Shown one piece after another: positions 28,492 through 37,825 of a stretch of DNA of 64,000 nucleotides (the stretch's first letter is position 1; the number at the start of each line of letters is the position of its first letter). Source of the stretch: Bacteroides stercorirosoris (GTDB taxonomy: Bacteria; Bacteroidota; Bacteroidia; Bacteroidales; Bacteroidaceae); NCBI RefSeq assembly GCF_900142015.1, contig NZ_FQZN01000009.1:124001-188000 (forward strand), given 5' to 3'. The notes under the pieces were generated by a model. The model was not told the origin of the DNA, made no database searches, and saw only the letters and a program-made list of their open reading frames with translations. The translations under genes were made by a program, and so were the position numbers.

Positions 28492-30807
28492 TTATTCCAC
28501 TATGACTTCGTCGAAATAGATGCGGGCTGCCTGTCCCGGACGTACATGGGTGAAAGGACAATCACCTGCCCCGTATGCCACGACGCGGACGTAGCGTGCC
28601 TTCTCTCCTATCTCAAACGGAATATCCTCCCGGAAAATGCCTTCGCGGAAGATTTCAGTCTTCGTATAGGTTTGTTCCCCTACTTTGCGGTAGTCTTTAT
28701 TATCTGCCGAAATCAGCACTTCTATCTTTGCTGGTTTATGCGCCGCCATGCCGTAATTGGTGATGGAGCCCAATATCAACCGGTTCACGGTTTCAGGCTT
28801 CTTCAGGTCGAGAGTGAAGGAAACGGTATCGTTCTTCATCCATGAGCACCATTCGGAGTCGGTATATTTCAGACTTCCACGCACACCGTTCACCAGTAGG
28901 CCGATATTGTCGGCACCAGTACTCTTTATCACTTTTGCCGTTGCCGGATTCCACACAACAGGCAGTTCCAACGTTTGTCCCATCTGCTTGCCTGCGGAGA
29001 AAGTGGCGGCTTTTATAGTTTTCGTACCCGTGAGTATCAATGGCCGGGTATAGAGGGCGGACTGTGCCGTAGGCAGACTGCCATCCATCGTGTAGCGTAC
29101 CTCTACATCCGGACGGATGCAATCCAGTTGCACTTGCAAGCGGTCATCTTTTGGCGTCACCGTATGCTGTATGTTATACATAGAACGGGCATAAACAATT
29201 CCTTTCGCTGTAAGGTGTTCATTGAAATGATCCAAAGCTTTCAGATAGGATTTCCAGTTCTTACGTTCCGGTTTTGCCCAAGCTACCTCGGCCAATGCAG
29301 ACAAACGGGGAAACAACAAATAATCCACATCGGCAGGAGTATTGCAAAACTCCGTCCACATACAAGCCTGCACTCCCATTAATAAAGATGCGGTTTGCCT
29401 TGTCCAGTCTTTTTGTATCGGTTCGTAGTCGTACACATCCTTCAACGTATTGTTCCCAAAGTACGTCACCGGTTCAAACCATTGCGGCCCCTGATAACGG
29501 ATGAGATACATAATCCGGGCGGGCGTCATGATAAAGCGATGTCCCAGTTCGGCAGCTTTCATCGCAGCCTGTCCGTAACCCTGCCATCCCTGAATGATAA
29601 AACCTTCCGGGATAGTAGCATTCGTCAGTTCATCCCAGCCTATCACCTCACGGCCTTTGCTCTGTACATAGCGAGCCATACGCCCCATAAAGTAACCTTG
29701 CAGTTCTTCTTCATTCTCCAGTTTCTCCTGTTTCATCCGCGCCTGGCACAAAGGGCATGCTTCCCAATGCGTCTTCCGAGCCTCATCTCCACCCAGGTGG
29801 ATATACTTTGAAGGGAAAAGTTCGAGAACTTCGTCCAGCACATCTTGCAGGAAAGTGAACACACTGTCGTTTCCGGCACAGTAGATGACATCGGCATTCT
29901 CTCCCCCCAAACCGGGCAACACACCGATATATTTATTCACCACCGGACACGCCAATAGCGGATAGGCAGCCAGTGCAGCATTACTGTGCGCCGGCATTTC
30001 TATTTCAGGAATTACTTCGATATGGCGTTCCCCGGCATAAGCCACTATCTCGCGGATATCATCCTGTGTATAATATCCCTTTTCTACCGTAGGTTCACCC
30101 TGGCGGGGATTGCGGCGTTCCGAGAAATTCTTGCCCGGACGGTCTACGCGGCGGGAACCTATCTCCGTAAGCAACGGGTATTTCTTGATTTCGATGCGCC
30201 AGCCATTATCATCCGTCAGATGGAAATGCAGTGTATTCAGTTTCAGCATCGCCATGCAGTCGATGATACGCAGCAGGTTCTCCTTAGGGGAGAAGAACCG
30301 TGCCACGTCCACCAACAACCCGCGATAGCCGAAACGGGGCTGGTCGGTGATAGTAACAGCCGGAACAGTCCAGTCGATGCCTGTCACTACTTGTCCGCCT
30401 TCGATGGCGGCAGGCAGCAGTTGGCGGATACTCTGCAAAGCATAGAAGAAGCCTTGTACATCGGCAGCATGAATGTTTATTCTTTTAGCTGTAATTTCCA
30501 GTTTATAGGCTTCTTCCTTCAAACCGGCATCCGTCGTCAGACAGACATCTCCTTTCTTGTTTCCCACCTTTATGCGAGGAGTAAATCCTGCCGCACGGGT
30601 GAGAAGTGCGGTAAAGCGGCGTACTTCTATAGCTTGTTCCTCGTTCTCCACAGCAAAGGTTGTTTTTTCAGAGAAATGAAAGTTACCCGTGCCCGGCACT
30701 ATACTGACCGGGCAGGGAACTAAGGAAACGGGTTGTGTCAAGTTATCAGCCTGTATGTTCGCCGCCATCAAAAGCAGGAAGCATACCAGTGTGTGAATAG
30801 ATCTCAT
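28492..30807 (-). CDS. GH20 beta-N-acetylhexosaminidase
   Basis: A 771-residue exported enzyme. The N-terminal GH20b domain ends near residue 145, the TIM barrel follows with the catalytic pair Asp341-Glu342 in HLGGDEARKTHW, and a chitobiase-type C-terminal and discoidin-like region (ITNYGMAAHKPAKIEVLIS) occupies about 600-770. It releases terminal GlcNAc or GalNAc by substrate-assisted catalysis. Its upstream neighbour (40 bp) is a sulfatase likely to remove 6-sulfate from GlcNAc first. Confidence 0.94.
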   Translation of the reverse strand: MRSIHTLVCFLLLMAANIQADNLTQPVSLVPCPVSIVPGTGNFHFSEKTTFAVENEEQAIEVRRFTALLTRAAGFTPRIKVGNKKGDVCLTTDAGLKEEAYKLEITAKRINIHAADVQGFFYALQSIRQLLPAAIEGGQVVTGIDWTVPAVTITDQPRFGYRGLLVDVARFFSPKENLLRIIDCMAMLKLNTLHFHLTDDNGWRIEIKKYPLLTEIGSRRVDRPGKNFSERRNPRQGEPTVEKGYYTQDDIREIVAYAGERHIEVIPEIEMPAHSNAALAAYPLLACPVVNKYIGVLPGLGGENADVIYCAGNDSVFTFLQDVLDEVLELFPSKYIHLGGDEARKTHWEACPLCQARMKQEKLENEEELQGYFMGRMARYVQSKGREVIGWDELTNATIPEGFIIQGWQGYGQAAMKAAELGHRFIMTPARIMYLIRYQGPQWFEPVTYFGNNTLKDVYDYEPIQKDWTRQTASLLMGVQACMWTEFCNTPADVDYLLFPRLSALAEVAWAKPERKNWKSYLKALDHFNEHLTAKGIVYARSMYNIQHTVTPKDDRLQVQLDCIRPDVEVRYTMDGSLPTAQSALYTRPLILTGTKTIKAATFSAGKQMGQTLELPVVWNPATAKVIKSTGADNIGLLVNGVRGSLKYTDSEWCSWMKNDTVSFTLDLKKPETVNRLILGSITNYGMAAHKPAKIEVLISADNKDYRKVGEQTYTKTEIFREGIFREDIPFEIGEKARYVRVVAYGAGDCPFTHVRPGQAARIYFDEVIVE

Positions 30808-30847
30808 AAGGTCTTTTATTATTAGATATGTGAATCAGGGGTTAAAA

Positions 30848-32431
30848 TCACTCTTTGTCTCTCTCGGGCGAAAAGCGTACAGGGTCGTTGTATTGTTCCT
30901 GCAATGCGGTTAGTTGCGCTTTCAGGTCTTTGATGATTTCTTCCGTTCCCGGTTGTCCGTAAATGTTACGCATCTCCATGGGATCGGCCTGCAGGTCGTA
31001 CAGTTCCCATTCATCAATATCATTATAGAAATGGATCAGCTTGTAACGGTCGGTGCGTACTCCGTAATGACGTTTCACCATGTGCTCGGCAGGATATTCA
31101 TAGAAATGATAGTACAAAGCTTTCCGCCAGTCAGACGGTTTCTCGCCTTTCAGCAACGGTACCAAGGAAATGCCTTGGATATCTTCCGGCACTTCCACTC
31201 CGGCAAGTTCAAGGAAGGTAGGTGCGTAGTCAATGTTCTGCACCATTTCATTGATATCCCCTTTAGCCCGGAAGTCTTTCGGCAGACGCATAATCAACGG
31301 GGTACGCATGGACTCTTCGTACATGAAGCGCTTGTCGAACCAGCCGTGCTCGCCCATATAGAAGCCTTGATCAGAAGTATAAACCACAAGCGTATTATCA
31401 TCCAGTCCTTTTTCTTTCAGATAATCCAGCACACGCCCCACATTGTCATCCAGAGACTTCACGGTTTTCATATAGTCGCGTATGTAACGTTGGAACTTCC
31501 AGTTGGCGAGTTCCTTGCCTTGCGGATTCTTCTTATAAAAATCATCAATGATAGGCCCGTAGAATTTGTCCCATGCGGCACGTTGTCCTTCATCCATGCG
31601 ACCGATGTATTTCTCATAAAGAGATTTCAACCGGGTTTCTTTGTCCGGGCGCAGCATCTTGAGGTCGTAAATCATATCCATATCTTTCGCAATGCTCATC
31701 TCCTGTGCCGCAGCGGCGGGACGCCCTTCATAATCATCAAAGAAGTTATCCGGCAGGGGAAAAGTCTTGTCTTCATACAGAGCCAGATTACAGGTATCTG
31801 CCAGCCAGTTACGGTGAATGGCCTTGTGGTGAATCAGGATACAGAACGGTTTGTCCTTATCCCGTTGGTTCTCCATCCAGTCGATGGCGTCATCGGTAAT
31901 GAGGTTCGTCACATAGCCGTGTTTCTGTATCGTATCATTATTCTGGGTGATAAAGTCCGGGTTATAGTAATCACCTTGTCCGGGCACAATCTCCCAATAG
32001 TTGAAACCGGTAGGCAAACTTTCGAGATGCCATTTGCCGATGAGGGCTGTTTCATAACCGGCTTGTTGCAATAGTTTAGGGAAGGTCTGTTGTGAAGCGT
32101 CGAATACGCAAGTGGTGTTGTCATAGAATTTATTGGCACAACTGTGCTTGCCGGTAATCATGCAGGCACGGCTGGGTCCGCTCAGCGAGTTGGCAACAAA
32201 ACTGTTGGTGAAGCGCACTCCATCGGCAGCAATCCTGTCGAGGTTCGGGGTTTTCATATAACGGTGGTCATAGCAGCTCATCATCTGGGCTGTGTGGTCA
32301 TCCGTCATGATGTATACTATGTTATATTGCTTCTGCTCTTCAGCTTTCTTTTGAGAAGAACATGAGGTTAAGGATGCCACGGCAGCAGCACCGGTGAGGG
32401 AATAGAGCAATCCTGATTGTAGGTTTTTCAT
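30848..32431 (-). CDS. S1-family sulfatase, serine-type (possible GlcNAc-6-sulfatase)
   Basis: A 527-residue lipoprotein (LTSCSS lipobox near residue 24). The maturation motif is Ser84-Gly-Pro-Ser-Arg in NSLSGPSRACM, so the catalytic formylglycine comes from serine and needs anSME. Metal ligands lie in MTDDHTAQ and TSDQGFYMGEHGWFDK. The overall pattern (HHKAIHRNWLAD, insertion rich in basic residues) recalls the GlcNAc-6-sulfatase subfamily S1_11, but I cannot run the comparison. It follows susD by 140 bp and precedes GH20, consistent with desulfating GlcNAc before the hexosaminidase acts. Confidence 0.9.
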   Translation of the reverse strand: MKNLQSGLLYSLTGAAAVASLTSCSSQKKAEEQKQYNIVYIMTDDHTAQMMSCYDHRYMKTPNLDRIAADGVRFTNSFVANSLSGPSRACMITGKHSCANKFYDNTTCVFDASQQTFPKLLQQAGYETALIGKWHLESLPTGFNYWEIVPGQGDYYNPDFITQNNDTIQKHGYVTNLITDDAIDWMENQRDKDKPFCILIHHKAIHRNWLADTCNLALYEDKTFPLPDNFFDDYEGRPAAAAQEMSIAKDMDMIYDLKMLRPDKETRLKSLYEKYIGRMDEGQRAAWDKFYGPIIDDFYKKNPQGKELANWKFQRYIRDYMKTVKSLDDNVGRVLDYLKEKGLDDNTLVVYTSDQGFYMGEHGWFDKRFMYEESMRTPLIMRLPKDFRAKGDINEMVQNIDYAPTFLELAGVEVPEDIQGISLVPLLKGEKPSDWRKALYYHFYEYPAEHMVKRHYGVRTDRYKLIHFYNDIDEWELYDLQADPMEMRNIYGQPGTEEIIKDLKAQLTALQEQYNDPVRFSPERDKE

Positions 32432-32571
32432 GGTCGGAAATCTTAAGTAGTTTATTTACCCGATTAAAAACAGAAAGACAAAGCCGGAAGCAGAACAGAC
32501 AAAAATGTGCTGTCTGCTTCCGGAATATCAGCTTATATCAGCCTATTGAAAGTTAGTATCAAATACGGCTA

Positions 32572-34377
32572 TTAATAACCGAAGTTATTGTCAGTAGGTT
32601 TTATAGCAGAATTCGTATTCAACTCTTTCTGGCAAATAGGTAACAATAGATTCTTCTTCAGGAAACTTTCTGTCAGAACACCATTATCGCCGAAACGACG
32701 CTCTGAAAAATTCACTTTACCTTCACCAAGTTCATATACTTTTTGAGTAATGCTATGATTATTGTTCACCTCAAGCAGATGTTTAAACAGGTCATAGCGA
32801 GTTCCCCAAATACGTGCACGCTGGTATTGTCCCGGTTCACCGCACGTCTCAAACAAACGTTCAAAATAAATCTTCTCACGAAGCGCATCTTTACTTAATC
32901 CACTTTTCCAGTCAGCCGGTTGTGTTGCACCTGTAACAGACTGACGCGCACGTTTCAAAACTTCATTTGCCAATGAAATAGCCTTGTCTGTATTTCCCAA
33001 TTCATTATACACATCGGCCATATCCAGCAACATCTCGGCATAACGATAGACTATTATATTTTTATGGGCATTCTGTCCCACCTGGGCTTGATCAAAGTAC
33101 TTTTTAATAATAGGCCAATGAGTCTGGTAAGCATTCAGCTTCGATTTATTAGCAAAGTTATCAAGAACGCGCTTTCCATTAGGGATATCCCCGGAACTTA
33201 ATTCATCATAACTTGGATTTGTCGGGTCTGAAACTTCATCATAAGGAATGCAGTCTTCCATCTGGACAGCCTGTTTTTTTCCTGTACCGTTATTCAACTC
33301 CAACTGCTCACCTGAAGCATACACAAAATATGGATAACAATAAGAACTGTCGTTCGCAGTCAATCTTTCTTTGAACATTTGCGCTTTAGGCGCTCCGTTC
33401 TGGTATTTGCGCCACTTGCTAAAGAAGGTCCCGTCTATACGGGGATCGCCCGGATATGTTCCACGAAACTTGTCATAGAATGACTTAGTAATAGTAGTAC
33501 GCGCCCACGCTACTCCCACACCGCAATCTCTGGCAGAGAAAACCCAATGTAAACGACTCTTGTTATAGTCGGAAGTAGTTGTGTAGTTCAACTGGAATAT
33601 AGATTCCTTGCTGTTATTCACATTATCGACAAACAGGTTTTGGAATTTACTTTCAAGAGCGAATTTACCATACACAGCATCAAAACATTCTTTGGCTTTC
33701 TGCCAAGCCGTTTCATCTCCCTGGCAAGCCATTGTGTGATAAAGTTTACCCAAAAATGCTTTGGCAGCCCACTTAGAACCATATCCATCAGTCACTGTTT
33801 CCGGCAATGTATTGAAAGCATCTGTCCAGTCCGACTCACACTGTGCAAAAATCTGTGCCTTAGGTGTACGCGGCAGTTCAACCGCTCCAATAGCTGATGC
33901 TGCTATTTTATAAGGAACATCTCCCCAGATAGTAGCTAGATTATAATATGCTAATGCACGCAAGAACTTCGCCTGTCCGGTCATTATAACCTTCACACTA
34001 TTATCCAATGGGCTATCTGCCACATTTGCTATAAAAGTATTCGTTTCATTCACTACTTTATAAAGCCCTTCCCAAACTCCCTGATTCAAGTCGTCCGAAA
34101 GACGCGCTCTTAAAGACACATAATCATCCTGATAACTGCCATTTGTCGTGAACCATGCGAAACCGGACGCTCCGATTGTAAGTTCCGTATAGAAATGACC
34201 ATACACACTATGAGTAGTCATATAACCATAGCATCCATCTAATGCCATTTTCGCATTAGATTCATTGCTAAACTGTACACCATTGTCCATTGAGTATTTT
34301 GGTTCTTCATCCAAGCAAGAAGAAAACAAAGAGATTCCCAGGACTAAAGTTATATATTTTAATGTTTTCATAATCAT
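32572..34377 (-). CDS. SusD/RagB-family glycan-binding lipoprotein
   Basis: A 601-residue surface lipoprotein with LFSSCLDEEP lipobox followed by DEEP, which matches the Bacteroides surface-export signal. TPR-like helices of the SusD fold are evident (ALAYYNLATIWGDVPY; NLADVYNELGNTDKAI type repeats; VYRYAEMLLDMADVYNELGN). It caps the SusC barrel and captures the oligosaccharide. It is separated from susC by 12 bp, the standard pairing. Start may be the second Met. Confidence 0.94.
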   Translation of the reverse strand: MIMKTLKYITLVLGISLFSSCLDEEPKYSMDNGVQFSNESNAKMALDGCYGYMTTHSVYGHFYTELTIGASGFAWFTTNGSYQDDYVSLRARLSDDLNQGVWEGLYKVVNETNTFIANVADSPLDNSVKVIMTGQAKFLRALAYYNLATIWGDVPYKIAASAIGAVELPRTPKAQIFAQCESDWTDAFNTLPETVTDGYGSKWAAKAFLGKLYHTMACQGDETAWQKAKECFDAVYGKFALESKFQNLFVDNVNNSKESIFQLNYTTTSDYNKSRLHWVFSARDCGVGVAWARTTITKSFYDKFRGTYPGDPRIDGTFFSKWRKYQNGAPKAQMFKERLTANDSSYCYPYFVYASGEQLELNNGTGKKQAVQMEDCIPYDEVSDPTNPSYDELSSGDIPNGKRVLDNFANKSKLNAYQTHWPIIKKYFDQAQVGQNAHKNIIVYRYAEMLLDMADVYNELGNTDKAISLANEVLKRARQSVTGATQPADWKSGLSKDALREKIYFERLFETCGEPGQYQRARIWGTRYDLFKHLLEVNNNHSITQKVYELGEGKVNFSERRFGDNGVLTESFLKKNLLLPICQKELNTNSAIKPTDNNFGY

Positions 34378-34389
34378 CGACTTTACCTT

Positions 34390-37300
34390 TTAGAAATTAA
34401 CATTGATACCAAAAATAAACGAACGCATGTTCGGGAACGAACTCATGTCAATACCCGGGCGCAAACCATCAAAAGCAAAACTATTCACCTCCGGATCGTA
34501 GCCGCTATAATCTGTTATCACAAAGGCATTCTTTACTGATGCAAATATGCTGGTAGTACGGAAACCTATCTTTTTCATCCATTTATTAGGCAAAACATAA
34601 TTCAATGTTATATCGGAACAACGCAAGTAGCTTGCATCTTCAATATAACGATCCATTACGACATCAGGCATTTTGTAAGTAGAACGCGGATAAAGATTAG
34701 TAGGATTCTCAGCAGTCCACATTCCATTATAAACCTTCTGATATAAATTACTTGTTTGCCGGCTTGGGGTCTGCTCATATCTAACATTCGTATTCAGTAC
34801 ATCATAACCGGATACACCTGTAAAAGCTGCGGACAGAGATAAACCCTTATAGGTCAATTTTGTCTGGAAACCGTAAGTCATCGGGCGATTAGGATCACCG
34901 AGAATCATCTTATCTGCTTCGTTGATTTCTCCATCTCCATTCTGGTCTATAAATTTAATATCACCGGCTTGAGGAACTCCGCCATTGATGTCCTTGGTTA
35001 TCTTATAAGAGCCATCCGTCAAATCTGATTCCTGTACAATTCCATCTGTCTGATAACCATAGAAAAGTCCCGGAGCTTTACCTTCAAGGAAGATATTAGC
35101 CACACCAAAATGGCTACCCAATGTATTACCTAAATATCCACGTCCTTTAACATTATCGCTGAAGACACTTTCAGGGAGTCCCAATTCTGTAATCTTAGTC
35201 TTATTATAACCGATATTTCCTCCCAAACTCCATTGGAACTCCTTATTATCAATAATCGTAGCATCCAAAGAGAATTCAACACCTTCATTGGTCAATGATC
35301 CCTGATTCATCGTCACCGAAGTAAATCCGCTTGACAATGGCAAATCACGATTAATCAATAAGTCGGAAGTTTTCTTTTTATAATATTCGAACGATCCAGT
35401 GATGCGTTGCTTCAATACCCCAAAGTCAAAACCGGCATTCCATGAAGAAGTGCGTTCCCATTTCAATCCGTCATTCTGCAATTTTGAAACTACGGCTGCC
35501 AACTCTTTTTCACCGTTAGCAGTGGCATAATCCATTACACGTGCATAGTCTGAGAATGTAGAATAAGGAGCAATACTCTGGCTACCCGTTTCACCATAGC
35601 TGACGCGCAGTTTAAGCTGGCTTAACCAGTTAATGTCTTTCATGAACTCTTCTTGTTCCATACGCCATGCAATGGATGCAGACGGGAAGTAAGCAAAGCG
35701 CTTTCCTTTTTGGAATTTACTTGAGCCGTCAACACGTAATGATGCAGTTACCAGATATTTATCATAAAAGCTCAAATTCACGCGTCCCAAATAAGAAAGT
35801 AATTGATAGTCTTTTTGTATAGGCTGCTTATAATCTTTTTGTCCCGCCATGTGAAGGCCATCCACTCCAAAATCGAAGTTTGTGAAATTCGTAGCATAAA
35901 TATTCTTGGTCAAATCTTTATAAACATCATAAGTAATACCAAGAGTAGCATCTAATTTAGCGATTTTGCCTAAATTAGTATTCAGATTAAATACGTTTTC
36001 AACGTTATAGTTGCTTCTGTTCCAATCCGTCAAAGCTAAAACACCTTGCTCATTTCGACCTTTAAATAGAGCCAGGCCATACCAACGACCACGGTCATTT
36101 ATCATAATATTACCGCCCGTACGTAAATTATATCTCAAGAACTTAGTAATCTTCCAACCTAAATCAAGAGATCCTCTGAAAGTTTTGTCATGAGCCAAGT
36201 CGGTATAATCTGTCACCCAGCTATCAACATCCGTATTTTCAGCATCTTGCAATGTCGGGTCATCAGACGGTTTGCGGAAAGGCTGAGTATCAATAGCCGT
36301 ACGAGCAGCCGAACCGGTAGGACCACCTTTGGTATCACCGCCACCCATCATATTGTTTTCCTTCAAAGAACCACTCAAGTTAACTGCTAAAGTAACAGTC
36401 TTAGATAAATCGACATTGATATTACCACGGAAGTCCCCTTGCTTAATACCTGTATTGCGAGCAATACCTTCTATATTCTTAAAACCTGCCGAGAAGTAAT
36501 AACGCATTCCATTGGCACCTCCGCTTACAGACGCTGAATAGTTCTGTGAAAAAGCGGAACAGTAAAGTTCCTTTTGCCAATTCACGTAGTCCGGCAAAGA
36601 ATATGTGGTAGGATCATTGGGATCATAACCGGCTACTTTGTCATTCGTAACATAACGTATTTCATCGCCAACAAAATAGAATAAACGGGAAGCTTCTTCC
36701 ACTTGAGAATTCTTATACATACCATAAGAACGCAAGTCCATCATCTTATGAAGATTAGCAGCATCAGCAATAGTAAAGTTAGCACTGACATTTATTCTGG
36801 CTTTACCTTCTTTACCTTTCTTAGTCGTAATAAGAATAACCCCATTTGCACCACGGGAACCATAAATAGCAGTTGCCGAAGCATCTTTCAATACAGTGAT
36901 ATCCTCAATATCGGACGGATTCAATGAGCTCAACGGATCCTGAGCTATCTGGAAGTCACCACCTCCCATAGCAGATTGCGCAAATTCACCGGTAGATGCT
37001 TGAGGTACATTATCAATAACGTACAACGGCTGATTATCTCCGCGCAATGAGTTAGCACCGCGAATGGTAATAGAATTGGCAGCACCCGGAGTAGATGACG
37101 AAACACTCATACTAAGGCCAGCGACTTTACCTTGCAGCAAGTTATCAATAGAAATAGCTTTTGAAGCTTCATTTTCATCCGGACGCACGGAAGTAATGGC
37201 ACCGGTCAGATCACCTTTACGTGATGTACCGTAAGCTACTACAACCACCTCATCCAGCAATTGCGTATCATCCTTCATCGTCACATTGATTACCGTCTTG

Positions 37301-37572
37301 TTTCCCACAGGAATTTCCTGTTTCGCATAGCCAATAAAAGAAAAGACCAATACGGATTTAGAGTTAGGAACATCAATCTTATAGTTACCATCAATATCTG
37401 TGATAGTACCTAAAGATCCTCCTTTTACAGACACATTGACACCGGGTACACCTTCATTGGTGCTGTCAATTACTTTACCTGTTACTTTAATTGCTTGCTG
37501 TGCAAAAGCAACGGCAGGTACCGTCAAGCAGAACAGGCATACAAGAAATACATTAAATAGTTTCTGTCTCAT
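34390..37572 (-). CDS. SusC/RagA-family TonB-dependent glycan importer
   Basis: A 1060-residue outer-membrane protein: signal peptide 1-25, carboxypeptidase-D-like domain about 28-105 (VTGKVIDSTNEGVPGVNVSV), TonB-box region, plug domain about 110-235 (DDEVVVVAYGTSRKGDLTGA and IEDITVLKDASATAIYGSRG), then the 22-strand barrel ending in IFGINVNF with the terminal Phe used for insertion. It imports oligosaccharides released at the surface, powered by TonB. It is the first gene of the seven-gene operon and is divergent from the hybrid regulator. Confidence 0.96.
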   Translation of the reverse strand: MRQKLFNVFLVCLFCLTVPAVAFAQQAIKVTGKVIDSTNEGVPGVNVSVKGGSLGTITDIDGNYKIDVPNSKSVLVFSFIGYAKQEIPVGNKTVINVTMKDDTQLLDEVVVVAYGTSRKGDLTGAITSVRPDENEASKAISIDNLLQGKVAGLSMSVSSSTPGAANSITIRGANSLRGDNQPLYVIDNVPQASTGEFAQSAMGGGDFQIAQDPLSSLNPSDIEDITVLKDASATAIYGSRGANGVILITTKKGKEGKARINVSANFTIADAANLHKMMDLRSYGMYKNSQVEEASRLFYFVGDEIRYVTNDKVAGYDPNDPTTYSLPDYVNWQKELYCSAFSQNYSASVSGGANGMRYYFSAGFKNIEGIARNTGIKQGDFRGNINVDLSKTVTLAVNLSGSLKENNMMGGGDTKGGPTGSAARTAIDTQPFRKPSDDPTLQDAENTDVDSWVTDYTDLAHDKTFRGSLDLGWKITKFLRYNLRTGGNIMINDRGRWYGLALFKGRNEQGVLALTDWNRSNYNVENVFNLNTNLGKIAKLDATLGITYDVYKDLTKNIYATNFTNFDFGVDGLHMAGQKDYKQPIQKDYQLLSYLGRVNLSFYDKYLVTASLRVDGSSKFQKGKRFAYFPSASIAWRMEQEEFMKDINWLSQLKLRVSYGETGSQSIAPYSTFSDYARVMDYATANGEKELAAVVSKLQNDGLKWERTSSWNAGFDFGVLKQRITGSFEYYKKKTSDLLINRDLPLSSGFTSVTMNQGSLTNEGVEFSLDATIIDNKEFQWSLGGNIGYNKTKITELGLPESVFSDNVKGRGYLGNTLGSHFGVANIFLEGKAPGLFYGYQTDGIVQESDLTDGSYKITKDINGGVPQAGDIKFIDQNGDGEINEADKMILGDPNRPMTYGFQTKLTYKGLSLSAAFTGVSGYDVLNTNVRYEQTPSRQTSNLYQKVYNGMWTAENPTNLYPRSTYKMPDVVMDRYIEDASYLRCSDITLNYVLPNKWMKKIGFRTTSIFASVKNAFVITDYSGYDPEVNSFAFDGLRPGIDMSSFPNMRSFIFGINVNF

Positions 37573-37618
37573 AGAATTAAATTTAAATTAAAGACATTTG
37601 TTAACAGTGATTTCGATG

Positions 37619-37679
37619 CAAATGTAAAGCGAGCGGGGAAAGCATCGGTGCAATAATCACTATTTCCAAGTCCAATTTT
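37619..37679 (-). promoter_or_regulatory. susC operon promoter with putative HTCS operator
   Basis: -7 box TACATTTG (minus strand 37626-37619) followed by GCATCG. No TTTG lies at -33; instead, 20 bp upstream of the -7 box, begins an element (37646-37679) sharing CAATAATCnCTATTT and TCCAATTTTA (plus-strand reading) with the promoter of the GH2-sulfatase operon at 46311-46345. The location at -33 suggests activator-dependent transcription by the adjacent hybrid regulator. Confidence 0.6.
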
Positions 37680-37772
37680 AGCCATAGACCCATTCCCGGA
37701 AAGCCTATAGGCAATTTTGGAGCTAAAATAGATAAAAATGGAGTTTAACACCATGAAATACATGTTTTTTGT

Positions 37773-37804
37773 TTTGTCAGGTTCGCACTAAAAGACTACT
37801 TTTG
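37773..37804 (+). promoter_or_regulatory. Promoter of the hybrid two-component regulator
   Basis: TTTG (37773-37776), 20 bp, TACTTTTG (37797-37804): full match to the Bacteroides consensus with ideal spacing, about 20 bp before the ATG at 37826. A constitutive promoter for the regulator fits the usual scheme. Confidence 0.85.
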
Positions 37805-37825
37805 TTCCAATCTTTGTATAGCACC

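Noticed and set aside
30914..32074. 386-aa plus-strand ORF
   Set aside because: Antisense within the first sulfatase; shadow.
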